Assembly (NCBI GenBank): GCA_010909165.1
Contig: MU008162.1
Coordinates: forward strand, 2,167,601-2,231,600
Source: Anthoceros angustus
Taxonomy: Eukaryota; Streptophyta; Anthocerotopsida; Anthocerotales; Anthocerotaceae
Direction: 5' to 3'
DNA: 64,000 nt
Below, piece after piece: positions 11,301-24,288 of the stretch; the first letter of the stretch is position 1, and every line of letters starts with the position of its first letter. The notes beneath the pieces are model-generated. The model had not been told where the DNA came from and ran no database searches. It saw only the letters and a list, made by a program, of their open reading frames with translations. The translations under genes were made by a program, and so were the position numbers.

Positions 11301-12501
11301 GGTATTATGTGACTTCATGGCTCGCCCAAAAATTTGAGAAACGACATTTCATTTACCCATTGGTGGCATCGTTGGACTTCATGGAGTGACATCCTCACGT
11401 TCCCATCTTTTGTCTTTGCTTCTCATATCATTTTCCTTTTTGTAAATAGATAAGAATCATTTTACTTTGCTTTTGATACCACTTCGCTACAAAGCTTGGA
11501 AGAGGACATAGTAATATTAAAATATTCAATGAAACATATAGAATCAAGAAATTTATGTCTAATGCATCAACATCTATTCATCGGGGCATAAGTCTAGTAT
11601 AGTCTGCTCATTGACCAGGTGGTCCTTGGGTCCTATTTTAGATCGGCACTTAACGAGACGGCCCGTCTCGAAAAGAGGGGATCGGGACGTGGTCAAAAAT
11701 GCCTTGCAGTATCATATTTGTGAATGGCACGGTTAGTAGTACATATGGGAAGGTGAAAGTGAAGTTATCTACTAAAAGCTTTTCCTTTTGCTCCATCCTT
11801 ATGGATAAACATGTCATGTATGAAGATCATACTGAAGCTTATCTTGTTAGAGAATTTGGAGACTTTATATGTAGATATTTCAAAGTGTAGAGAATTTGGA
11901 GACTTTACATAGATATTTCAAAGTGCAAAGAATTTGGTATTGATATTTCAAAGTGTACATCAAGTCCCTGGAAGTTTAATGTTTGATATGGAGTAGGCCC
12001 GTAGAGCACTAACTGTGGCGTACAAGGGCATGATTTATAATCCACAGGGCCATGGAGCTAGGAATGGATGCCACCCACCGTCGATCCGTCCCAAGGGCGC
12101 TTTCAAGGCTGGAGTTCCAGTGAACCAAGTCTGCATGCCACTCCTTGAAGGAGGACCACAAGTATATCACCCATGAAGTGCATGCCACTCCTTGAAGGGA
12201 GGACCACAGAAGTATATCACCCATGTCAAAGCGTTGACCCCTAATTGGGCTTTTTCTAGGATCTTTTAATCGAATAAATCTGAAAATTACCCTACTAAGC
12301 TACACATATTTTCACTTGATTATTGAGGACCTCGTTGAATTCTTGAGTTATTGCGTGCTTAACTTGCCCGATCATGTCTATCGAGTGCACTCCTCCTTCT
12401 TGAGTCCATGCACACATGACAACTATGCCACTAAGGTCCTCAAGCCCGCAATGAGTGTTCATCCTCGCGCCTCGCTTATGGAGGAGGCCTTCCGATCCTT
12501 G
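8362..12501 (+). repeat. Tandem repeat unit U3 (4,140 bp, full length)
   Basis: This is a complete copy. The palindromic minisatellite is at 8631-8756 with five cores, two of which extend to the 15-bp palindrome CCAAGGTCACCTTGG. The conserved ORF is at 9821-10075 and the GGAGAAGAC minisatellite at 10331-10500. It is the first unit with TTATCGAAAA, a state kept by later units. Confidence 0.95.
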
Positions 12502-13920
12502 ACCGCAAACCTATAGTACGTTCTAAGAAATTCCCAAAGGCACGACTAGCGAGTTGGAAGGCTAAACTACATGCTGTCTATTTGGCCAGCATCATGAACG
12601 CCTTAGGGCAACGGAATCCCATCCCACAACATTGCGGCTTCACTCGTTTGTATCCTAGTTCGCAGTAACACAGGCCACCGAACTACACATGGGTGTTTCA
12701 AATTGGCATCGGGAGTAGTGGAACCGACCATGAGGATTTATGAAGGTGTCCGTATGGCAACATCAGCAAAATCCAAGGTCACCTTGGCTGCAAAATCCAA
12801 GGTCACCTTGGGTGCGGCACAAAATCCAAGGTCACCTTGGCTGCAGCAAAATCCAAGGTCACCTTTGCTGCAACACAAGCTCAAATTGGGCTTCAAGGGT
12901 CTTACTAGCCATTGGCAAGGTCATCCAAACCAACCTTTCAACAAAACCAACAAGTTTCTACCGCACCCAAGTTAAGATTTTGAGCGAGAAAATAGGTTGG
13001 AGACCCAAGGAACAATGTTTCTTTTGCCTCTTCACAAATTAGATGCAATTGATAATTTGGGGCTGCAGCTACTAGTATCTCCAGACCCACTGTTGTGTTC
13101 ATAAGAGTGGCGGAAGTGTTCAAAATTCTTCCGGATCTTGCTAATCGCGTAGAACTCCTTCTTCTGCATCCGTGTATGGCCTGACCATCCCCAAGTGGCT
13201 AGGCCCTTCTCCGCCAACACTCCATCATACGAAGCTTATCTTGTTAGAGAATTTGGAGACTTTATATGTAGATATTTCAAAGTGTAGAGAATTTGGAGAC
13301 TTTACATAGATATTTCAAAGTGCAAAGAATTTGGTATTGATATTTCAAAGTGTACATCAAGTCCCGCACCGAAGTTTAATGTTTGATATGGAGTAGGCGT
13401 AGGGCACCAACAATGGCGCAGACAAGGGCATGATTTATAATCCATGTGGCCATGGAGCTAGGAATGGATGCCACCCACCCGAGCATCGATCCGTCCCAAG
13501 GGCGCTTTCAAGACTGTGGAGTTCCAGTGAACCAAGTGCATGCCACTCCTTGAAGGAGGACCACAAGAAGTATATCACCCATGAAGTGCATGCCACTGAA
13601 GGGAGGACCACAAGAAGTATATCACCCATGTCAAAGCGTTGACCCCTAATTGACGGGCTTTTTCTAGGATCTTTTAATCGAATAAATCTGAAAATTACCC
13701 TACTAAGCTACACATATTTTCACTTACGATTATTGAGGACCTCGTTGAATTCTTGAGTTATTGCGTGCTTAACTTGCCTCGATCATGTCTCAGACGGGAG
13801 TGCACTCCTCCCTTCTTGAGTCCATGCACACATGACAACTATGCCACTATGATCCTCCTCAAGCCCGCAATGAGTGTTCATCCTCCGCCTCGCTTATGGA
13901 GGAGGCCTTCCCGATCCTTG
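12502..13920 (+). repeat. Tandem repeat unit U4, internally deleted (1,419 bp)
   Basis: This unit runs normally through the palindromic minisatellite (12765-12866, four cores) to about 13230. It then joins directly to the late part of the unit at the triple 40-bp repeat. About 2.7 kb is missing, including blocks A and B, both ORFs and the GGAGAAGAC minisatellite. The join lies on ATCATACGAAG (13225-13235). That string ends CCATCATACGAAG on the left side in other units and also occurs in GATCATACGAAGCTT on the right side. The tail after the join is normal. Confidence 0.93.
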
Positions 13921-16900
13921 ACCGCAAACCTATTAGTACGTTCTAAGAAATTCTAAAGGCCCAACGACCAGCGAGTTGGAAGGGCTAAACCACATGCCGC
14001 CTATTTGGCGTGATCCGCGAACGCCTTAGGGCAACGGAATCCCATCCCACAACATTGCGGCTTCACTCGCTTTGTATCCTAGTTCGCAGTAGACAGTGGC
14101 CACCGTTACACATGGGTGTTTCAAATTGGCATCGGGAGTAGTGGAACCGATCGCCATGAGGATTTATGAAGGTGTCCGTATGGCAACATCAAGAAAATCC
14201 AAGGTCACTCGCGGAAGAAAATCCAAGGTCACCTTGGTCGCAAAAGAAAATCCAAGGTCACCTTGGTCACAGCAAAGAAAATCCAAGGTCACCTTTGCTG
14301 CAACACAAGCTCAAATTGGGCTTCAAGGGTCTTACTAGCCATTGGCAAGGTCATCCAAACCACGCCGCAACAAAACCAACAAGTTTCTACCGCACCCAAG
14401 TTAAGATTTTGAGCGAAAATAGGTTGGAGACCCAAGGAACAATGTTTCTTTTGCCTCTTCACAAATTAGATGCAATTGATAATTTGGGGCTGCAGCTTAC
14501 TAGTATCTCCACGCCCAATTGTGTTCATAAGTCGGAGTGGCGGAGAAGTGTTCAAAATTCTTCCGGATCTTGCTAATCGCGTAGAACTCCTTCTGCATCC
14601 GTGTATGGCCTGACCATCCCCAAGTGGCTAGGCCCTTCTCCGCCAACACTCCATCATACCGAAGGAGAATTCCGCGACTACGATCGGCCGGGCCTATCCG
14701 CGACCCCGAGACATTCGCCAAGAACAGGAGTTGGAGGTGATCCATGACTGCGGGCTATGCGTGGAGTGATGCAGCGCGTGGCTGTGACACTACAAATCGT
14801 CCGAAATGCCCAACCGATCGGAGCTTGGAACATCTGGTTCTTCCTCATCTTCGATTTGAGGAATCCTCGTAGGACGTTGACTTGAGACACCGAGATAGGA
14901 CTTGCTCGGCACATTTGTAACTATTTATTTTACAAAGCGCAGAGTTTATCGAAAAAGAGAGGCTATATATGTGGTATATGGGTTCGCTAATTATCGTATT
15001 CAAAAGTAATCGTGTGATTACCTATAGATGTTATGCACTCTTCAAGGCTATAATTCCAACCTTTCATAGAGCTTATTTGGTTGATCGTAATCATAATAAT
15101 CCAAGATAAAGTCTTATTCTTTATCTTTCATTTGACTTACGAGGACAAAAGCCAATCCAAGACAAAGTTATGGGTCTTTTGAATCATTTGTAATCTTCCA
15201 CTTGACTTACAAGAACAAATTATTATGAAGTATATGAGTAATGTCAAGCATGGCAAAATTGGAAGTATGTTCCAAAACTCACACTTTGCACATTAACATA
15301 TGGGGATTTATGAATGGAGATCCAAATACGTAAATCATGGCTTATCAAATATTATTATCACTTCCACATCTTGTGACATCCATTGTTCTCTATTGCCTCT
15401 ATGAAGTCAACTTTAGACCCTACCATGATGAGATGCTAATTAGTAATAAAGTTTTAGTTGACGAAGATAGAGTCAAAGATATGGTTGAAAGTCTCAATGA
15501 GCTTTATGTATGGTCAAATCTCCCAAAAGTTCAAGACATCATCACCTTTGAAAAGGAAGTCACATATGAAGAATTTGTGTATCCACCAGAGAATAATGTT
15601 TCGTGGTCACATACAAGCAAGCATGCATGGAAAGGGACGATATATGCCCATTATAACTCTTGGACTAGGAATAATGAAATCTTGAATCAGCAATGCCCCC
15701 ATGAAACCATTCCACAAGCTATGCCATGAAACCTTATACTTGCCTCTCTAGTCACCGGGCTCTAGAGTCCCGAGTCTGGCAAGCAGCGTGTCGTGGCCAT
15801 GGATACAACAAATAAGTCCTATATATTTCGTAGCAATATTAATTCCACTGCTATGGAGAAGACACTTCCGATTCCACCGTCATTTGTATGTGGAGAAGAC
15901 AGATCCGATTCCACTGCTCGTTGTGGAGAAGACAGATCCGATTCCGGCCATTGTGGAGAAGACACTTCGACTCTACCGCCGGAGAAGACACTTCGACTCT
16001 AGTCATGTGAGAAGACGCTTGATAGAGTGCATGCCATGGCCATGGATACGATAAATTAGTCAAGTAATGTCTAGATGCGATCAAAGCTTGGAGCCTCTAC
16101 CGTGGCCATGGATACGACAAATTAGTCAAGTAATGTCTAGATGCGATCAAAGCTTGGAGCCTCTTGGGTTCTTCCGCCATTCGATCTAAGTAATCTTTGT
16201 AAGGACATTCTCTTGAGAGACCGAGTAAGGACGTGTTGGGCACGTTTGTAACTTTTTATTTTATAAAGCCTTAAATTTATTAAAAACAAAAGAGGATATG
16301 TTGTAAATCGATAAGATAATTATTGCAATCGATGTGCATCCTTGTAGAATAATGCTTTATCACGTATAAGCAAGATCGTAAAGGGACCATAAAAATATTT
16401 CCAAGGTGAGGGCAATGGAGTCACCATCCAATAGTTTAAGCAAAGAATTTCAAGGCGAAGAGTTACCATCAAATGGTCTAAGATAGGAAGATTGGCTCAA
16501 GATAGCGAGATATTTCTAAGGCGAGGACGATGAAGTCACCATCAAATGTTTTAAGCAAAGAATTTCAAGGCGAACTGCTGGAGATAGTTACCATTAAATG
16601 ATGGCTCAAGATAGTGAGACTTTAACGGAAGATCTTCCCACCGATCTCCCAATGCTACGAGTGGCTCAATGGGAAGAAAATATTAAAACCAATACCTCAA
16701 CCTTTTGATACGTAACGTAGGAGAAGAAGAAGACACTTACTTAACCCTTAAGACACAATCCTCGTAGCTTGGTCTCCGATTGAGAAAATGTATTACTTCA
16801 TTTACCCATTCGTGGTATTATGTGACTTCATGGCTCGCCTCCAAAAATTTGAGAAACGTATTACTTCATTTACCCATTGGTGGCATCGTTGGACTTCATG

Positions 16901-18038
16901 GAGTGACATCTCTCACTTCCCCATCTTTTGTCTTTGCTTCTCATATCATTTTCCTTTTTGTAAATAGATAAGAATCATTTTACTTTGCTTTTGATACCAC
17001 TTTCGCTACAAAGCTTGGAAGAGGACATAGTAATATTAAAATATTCAATGAAACATATAGAATCAAGAAATTTATGTCTAATGCATCAACATCTATTCAT
17101 CGGGGCATAAGTCTAGTATAGTCTGCTCATTGACCGGTGTCCTTGGGTCCTATTTTAGATCTAAGACTTAACGAGTCTGCCCCAAAAAGAGGGCAGGATC
17201 TGGGCTGGACGTGGTCAAAAATGCCTTGCTTCGTATCATATTTGTGAATGGCACGGTTAGTAGTACATATGGGAAGGTGAAAGTAAGTTATCTACTAAAA
17301 GCTTTTCCTTTTGCTCCATCCTTATGGATAAACATGTCATGTATGAAGATCATCTGAAGCTTATCTTGTTAGAGAATTTGGAGACTTTATATGTAGATAT
17401 TTCAAAGTGTAGAGAATTTGGAGACTTTACATAGATATTTCAAAGTGCAAAGAATTTGGTATTGATATTTCAAAGTGTACATCAAGTCCCGCACGAAGTT
17501 TAATGTTTGATATGGAGTAGGCCCGTAGGGCACTAACAATCAAGTGCACAAGGGCATGATTTATAATCCACAGGCCATGGAGCTAGGAATGGATGCCACC
17601 CACCGAAATCGATCCGCCCCAAGGACGCTTTCAAGACTGTGGAGTTCCGTGAACCAAGTGCATGCCACTCCTTGAAGGAGGACCACAAAGTATATCACCC
17701 ATGAAGTCTCGCATGCCACTCCTTGAAGGAGGACCACAAGAAGTATATCACCCATGTCAAAGCGTTGACCCCTAATTGACGGGCTTTTTCTAGGATCTTT
17801 AATCGAATAAATCTGAAAATTACCCTACTAAGCTACACATATTTTCACTCGATTATTGAGGACCTCGTTGAATTCTTGAGTTATTGCGGCTTAACTTGCC
17901 CCGATCATGTCTCGTGACGGGAGTGCACTCCTCCTTCTTGAGTCCATGCACACATGACAACTATGCCACTATGATCGCCCCTCAAGCCCGCAATGAGTGT
18001 TCATCCTCGCTTATGGAGGAGGCCTTCCGATCCTTGAC
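13921..18038 (+). repeat. Tandem repeat unit U5 (4,118 bp, full length)
   Basis: This is a complete copy. The palindromic minisatellite is at 14192-14296 with four cores. The conserved ORF is at 15337-15729, here extended to 130 codons because a small change at its usual end keeps the frame open. The GGAGAAGAC minisatellite is at 15853-16024. The ORF carries GACATCATC, as in U3 and U6. Confidence 0.95.
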
Positions 18039-21000
18039 ACCGCAAACCTAATAGTAATGCTCTAAGAAATTCCCAAAGGCCCGAACGACTAGCGAGTTGG
18101 AAGGGCTAAACTATGTCACCTATTTGGCCAGCGAACGCCTTAGGGCAACGGAATCCCATCCCACAACATTGCGGCTTCACTCGTTTGTATCCTAGTTCGC
18201 AGTAACCAGGCCACCGCTACATGGGTGTTTCAAATTGGCATCGGGAGTAGTGGAACCGACCGCCATGAGGATTTATGAAGGTGTCATGGCAACATCAGAA
18301 AATCCAAGGTCATTTTGCAGAAGAAAATCCAAGGTCACCTTAGAAGAAAATCCAAGGTCACCTTGGCTGAACAAAATCCAAGGTCACCTTATCGCAGTAA
18401 GAAAATCCAAGGTCACCTTTGCTGCAACACAAGCTCAAATTGGGCTTCAAGGGTCTTACTAGCCATTGGCAAGGTCATCCAAACCATCGCCGCAACAAAA
18501 CCAACAAGTTTCTACCGCACCCAAGTTAAGATTTTGAGCAGAAAATAGGTTGGAGACCCAAGGAACAATGTTTCTTTTGCCTCTTCACAAATTAGATGCA
18601 ATTGATAATTTGGGGCTGCAGCTTACTAGTATCTCCACGCCTAGCCCCACTTGTGTTCATAAGCTGGAGTGAAAACTGGAGAAGTGTTCAAAATTCTTCC
18701 GGATCTTGCTAATCTGGCACCGTAGAACTCCTTCTGCTGCATCCGTGTATGGCGACCATCCCAAGTGGCTAGGCCCTTCTCCGCCAACACTCCATCATAC
18801 GAAGGAGAATTCACCACGATCGCGATGCCGCCTATCCGCGACCCCGAGACATTCGCCAAGAATGTGGAGTTGAGGTGATCCATACCGGGCTATCTGTGGA
18901 GTGACGCGCGTGGCCGTGACACTACAAATCGGTCCAAATGCCCAAATCCGATCGGAGCTTGGAACATCTCCGGTTCTTCCTCATCTTCGATTTGAGGAAT
19001 CCTCGTAGGACGTTGACTTGAGACACCGAGATAGGACTTGCTCGGCACATTTGTAACTATTTATTTTACAAAGCGCAGAGTTTATCGAAAAAGAGAGGCT
19101 ATATATGTGGTATATGGGTTCGCTAATTATCGTATTCAAAAGTAATCGTGTGATTACCTATAGATGCACTCTTCAAGGCTATAATTCCAACCTTTCATAG
19201 AGCTTATTTGGTTGATCGGCGAATCATAATAATCCAAGATAAAGTCTTATTCTTTATCTTTCATTTGACTTACGAGGACGAAAGCCAATCCAAGACAAAG
19301 TTATGGGTCTTTTCGAATCTGTTTGTAATCTTCCACTTGACTTACAAGAACAAATTATTATGAAGTATATGAGTAATGTCGAAGCATGGCAAAATTGGAA
19401 GTATGTTCCAAAAACTCACACTTTGCACATTAACATATGGGGATTTATGAATGGAGATCCAAATACGTAAATCATGGCTTATCAAATATTATTATCACTT
19501 CCACATCTTGTGACATCCATTGTTCTCTATTGCCTCTATGAAGTCAACTTTAGACCCTACCATGATGAGATGCTAATTAGTAATAAAGTTTTAGTTGACG
19601 AAGATAGAGTCAAAGATATGGTTGAAAGTCTCAATGAGCTTTATGTATGGTCAAATCTCCCAAAAGTTCAAGACATCATCACCTTTGAAAAGGAAGTCAC
19701 ATATGAAGAATTTGTGTATCCACCGTAGAATAATGTTTCGTGGTCACATACAAGCAAGCATGCATGGAAAGGGACGATATATGCCCATTATAACTCTTGG
19801 ACTAGGAATAATGAAATCTTGAATCGAATGCCCCCATGAAACCATTCCACAAGCTATGCCATGAAACTGATACTTCCTTGCCTCTCTAGCGGCTCTAGAG
19901 TCCCGAGTCCGGCAAGCAGCGTGTCGTGGCCATGGATACAACAAATAAGTCCTATATATTTCGTAGCAATATTAATTCCGTGCTTGCTATGGAGAAGACA
20001 CTTCGATTCCGCTGCTGATGTGGAGAAGAGCCTCGATTCCAAATTGCTCGCTGTGGAGAAGATGATCCCGATTCCACCGTCACTGTGGAGAAGACACTTC
20101 GACTCTAGTCAGGAGAAGACGCTTCCTGACTCTAGCTGCTCGCTGTGGAGAAGACTCTTCTTGATAGAGTGCATGCCATGGCCATGGATACGATAAATTA
20201 GTCCACTAACGTCTAGATCCGATCGAAGCTTGGAGCCCCTCTACCGTGGCCATGGATACGACAAATTAGTCAAGTAATGTCTAGATGCGATCAAAGCTTG
20301 GAGCCTCGTGGGTTCTTCCGGCCATTCGATCTAAGTAATGCTGTAAGGACATTCTCTTGAGAGACCGAGTAAGGACGTGTTGGGCACGTTTGTAACTTTT
20401 TATTTTATAAAGCCTTAAATTTATTAAAACAAAAGAGGATATGTTGTAAATCGATAAGATAATTATTGCAATCGATGTGCATCCTTGTAGAATAATGCTT
20501 TATCGTCACGTATAAGCAAGATCGTAAAGGGACCATAAAAATATTCAAGGTGAGGGCAATGGAGTCACCATCCAATAGTTTAAGCAAAGAATTTCAAGTA
20601 ACCACGAAAGTTACCATCAAATGGTCTAAGATAGAAGATTGGCTCAAGATAGCGTAGATATTTCTAAGGCGAGGACGATGAAGTCACCATCAAATGTTTT
20701 AAGCAAAGAATTTCAAGGCAGAATCAAGAGAGATAGTTACCATTAAATGATGGCTCAAGATAGTGAGACTTTAACGGAAGATCTTCCCACTTGACAGCCT
20801 CCCAATGCTACGTAGTGGCTCAATCTTTGGGAAGAAAATATTAAAACCAATACCTCAACCTTTTGATACGTAATGAGAAGAAGAAAAGACACTTACTTAA
20901 CCCTTAAGACACAATCCTACGTAGTCGGTCTCCAAGCCATTGAGAAAATGTATTACTTCATTTACCCATTCGTGGTATTATGTGACTTCATGGCTCCGCC

Positions 21001-23408
21001 TCCAAAAATTTGAGAAACGTATTACTTCATTTACCCATTGGTGGCATCATTGGACTTCATGGAGTGACATCTCTCATTCCCATCTTTTGTCTTTGCTTTA
21101 AACATTTTCCTTTTTGTAAATAGATAAGAATCATTTTACTTTGCTTTTGATACCACTTTCGCTACAAAGCTTGGAAGAGGACATAGTAATATTAAAATAT
21201 TCAATGAAACATATAGAATCAAGAAATTTATGTCTAATGCATCAACATCTATTCATCGGGCATAAGTCTAGTATAGTATCATGAGGGTCCTTGGGTCCTA
21301 TTTTAGATCGACTTAACGAGACCGCCCTCAAAAGAGGGCGGATGGGCCTGACGTGGTCAAAAATGCCTTGCTTCGTATCATATTTGTGAATGGCACGGTT
21401 AGTAGTACATATGGGAAGGTGAAAGTGAAGTTATCTACTAAAAGCTTTTCCTTTTGCTCCATCCTTATGGATAAACATGTCATGTATGAAGATCATACAA
21501 GCTTATCTTGTTAGAGAATTTGGAGACTTTATATGTAGATATTTCAAAGTGTAGAGAATTTGGAGACTTTACATAGATATTTCAAAGTGCAAAGAATTTG
21601 GTATTGATATTTCAAAGTGTACATCAAGTCCCGACCGGAAGTTTAATGTTTGATATGGAGTAGGCCCGTAGGGCACCAACAACCTGCGGCGCATAAGGGC
21701 ATGATTTATAATCCACGTGGCCATGGAGCTAGGAATGGATGCCACCCACCGCATCGATCCGTCCCAAGGACGCTTTCAAGACTGTGGAGTTCCAAAGGAA
21801 CCAAGTCTGCATGCCACTCCTTGAAGGAGGACCACAAGAAGTATATCACCCATGAAGTCGCATGCCACTCCTTGAAGGAGGACCACAAGAAGTATATCAC
21901 CCATGTCAAAGCGTTGACCCCTAATTGACTTGTTTTTCTAGGATCTTTTAATCGAATAAATCTGAAAATTACCCTACTAAGCTACACATATTTTCACTCG
22001 ATTATTGAGGACCTCGTTGAATTCTTGAGTTATTGGCTTAACTTGCCCGATCATGTCTCAGACGGGAGTGCACTCCCTTCTTGAGTCCATGCACACATGA
22101 CAACTATGCCACTATGACCGTCCTCAAGCCATTGAGAAAATGTATTACTTCATTTACCCATTCGTGGTATTATGTGACTTCATGGCTCCCCGCCTCCAAA
22201 AATTTGAGAAACGACTTCATTTACCCATTGGTGGCATCATTGGACTTCATGGAGTGACATCCTCATCGCTCCCATCTTTTGTCTTTGCTTCTCATATCAT
22301 TTTCCTTTTTGTAAATAGATAAGAATCATTTTACTTTGCTTTTGATACCACTTTCGCTACAAAGCTTGGAAGAGGACATAGTAATATTAAAATATTCAAT
22401 GAAACATATAGAATCAAGAAATTTATGTCTAATGCATCAACATCTATTCATCGGGCATAAGTCTAGTATAGTCTGCTCATTGACCAGGTGGTCCTTGGGT
22501 CCTATTTTAGATCGGCACTTAACCAGACCGTCTCCCCTCAAAAGAGGGCGAGGATCGGGCTGGACGTGGTCAAAAATGCCTTGCGTATCATATTTGTGAA
22601 TGGCACCTTAGTAGTACATATGGGAAGGTGAAAGTGAAGTTATCTACTAAAAGCTTTTCCTTTTGCTCCATCCTTATGGATAAACATGTCATGTATGAAG
22701 ATCATACTGAAGCTTATCTTGTTAGAGAATTTGGAGACTTTATATGTAGATATTTCAAAGTGTAGAGAATTTGGAGACTTTACATAGATATTTCAAAGTG
22801 CAAAGAATTTGGTATTGATATTTCAAAGTGTACATCAAGTCCCGACGGAAGTTTAATGTTTGATATGGAGTAGGCCGTAGGGCACTAACAATGGCGGCGC
22901 ATAAGGGCATGATTTATAATCCATGGCCATGGAGCTAGGAATGGATGCCACCCACCCGAGCATCGATCCGTCCCAAGGACGCTTTCAAGACTGTGGAGTT
23001 CCAGTGAACCAAGTGCATGCCACTCCTTGAAGGAGGACCACAAGAAGTATATCACCCATGAAGTCTCGCATGCCACTCCTTGAAGGGAGGACCACAAGAA
23101 GTATATCACCCATGTCAAAGCGTTGACCCCTAATTGACGGGCTTTTCTAGGATCTTTTAATCGAATAAATCTGAAAATTACCCTACTAAGCTACACATAT
23201 TTTCACTTCTGATTATTGAGGACCTCGTTGAATTCTTGAGTTATTGCGTGCTTAACTTGCCCTGATCATGTCTCGTATCGGGGAGTGCACTCCTCCCTTC
23301 TTGAGTCCATGCACACATGACAACTATGCCACTATGACTGTCCTCAAGCCCGCAATGAGTGTTCATCCTCGCTGCCTCGCTTATGGAGGAGGCCTTCCGA
23401 TCCTTGAC
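18039..23408 (+). repeat. Tandem repeat unit U6 with about 1.2-kb internal duplication (5,370 bp)
   Basis: The unit is normal to about 22124: palindromic minisatellite 18297-18420 with five cores, ORF 19474-19728, GGAGAAGAC minisatellite 19989-20166. At 22125-22130 the string CAAGCC, normally followed by CGCAATGAG, is followed instead by ATTGAGAAAATG. The sequence thus steps back 1,192 bp to the point first seen at 20933 and repeats the late third of the unit up to 23344. In a tandem array this cannot be told apart from a deletion of about 3 kb spanning two adjacent units. Confidence 0.93.
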
Positions 23409-24288
23409 ACGCAAACCTATTAGTACGTTCTAAGAAATTCCCAAAGGCTGAACGACTAGCGAGTTGGAAGGGCTAAACTACATGCTGTCTATTTGGCCAG
23501 CATCCGCGAACTTTTAGGGCAATGGAATCCCATCCCACAACATTGCGGCTTCACTCGTTTGTATCCTAGTTCTGTAAGCAAAATACCACACATGGGTGTT
23601 TCAAATTGGCATGGAGTGGAACCGACCGTCATGAGGATTTATGAAGGTGTCCGCATGGCAACATCAGAAAATCCAAGGTCACCTGCGAAGAAAATCCAAG
23701 GTCACCTTGGCCGCAAAAGAAAATCCAAGGTCAGGCGAAAAATCCAAGGTCACCTTTGCTGCAACACAAGCTCAAATTGGGCTTCAAGGGTCTTACTAGC
23801 CATTGGCAAGGTCATCCAAACCACTGCAACAAAACCAACAAGTTTCACCGCACCCAAGTTAAGATTTTGAGCGAGAAAATAGGTTGGAGACCCAAGGAAC
23901 AAGTCTGCATGCCACTCCTTGAAGGAGGACCACAAGAAGTATATCACCCATGAAGTCTCGCATGCCACTCCTTGAAGGGAGGACCACAAGAAGTATATCA
24001 CCCATGTCAAAGCGTTGACCCCTAATTGACGGGCTTTTCTAGGATCTTTTAATCGAATAAATCTGAAAATTACCCTACTAAGCTACACATATTTTCACTC
24101 GATTATTGAGGACCTCGTTGAATTCTTGAGTTATTGCGTGCTTAACTTGCCCGATCATGTCTCAGACGGGAGTGCACTCCTCCTTCTTGAGTCCATGCAC
24201 ACATGACAACTATGCCACTATGACCGCCCTCAAGCCCAAGAATGAGTGTTCATCCTCACCGCTTATGGAGGAGGCCTTCCGATCCTTG
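23409..24288 (+). repeat. Tandem repeat unit U7, internally deleted (880 bp)
   Basis: This is the shortest unit. It holds the start, the palindromic minisatellite (23666-23757, four cores) and the following 140 bp. It then jumps at about 23894-23903 from 'CCCAAGGAACAATG' context to 'AAGGAACCAAGTCTGC' context. The shared AAGGAAC marks the join. Everything between, about 3.3 kb, is absent. The 51-bp pair and the tail follow normally. Confidence 0.93.
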
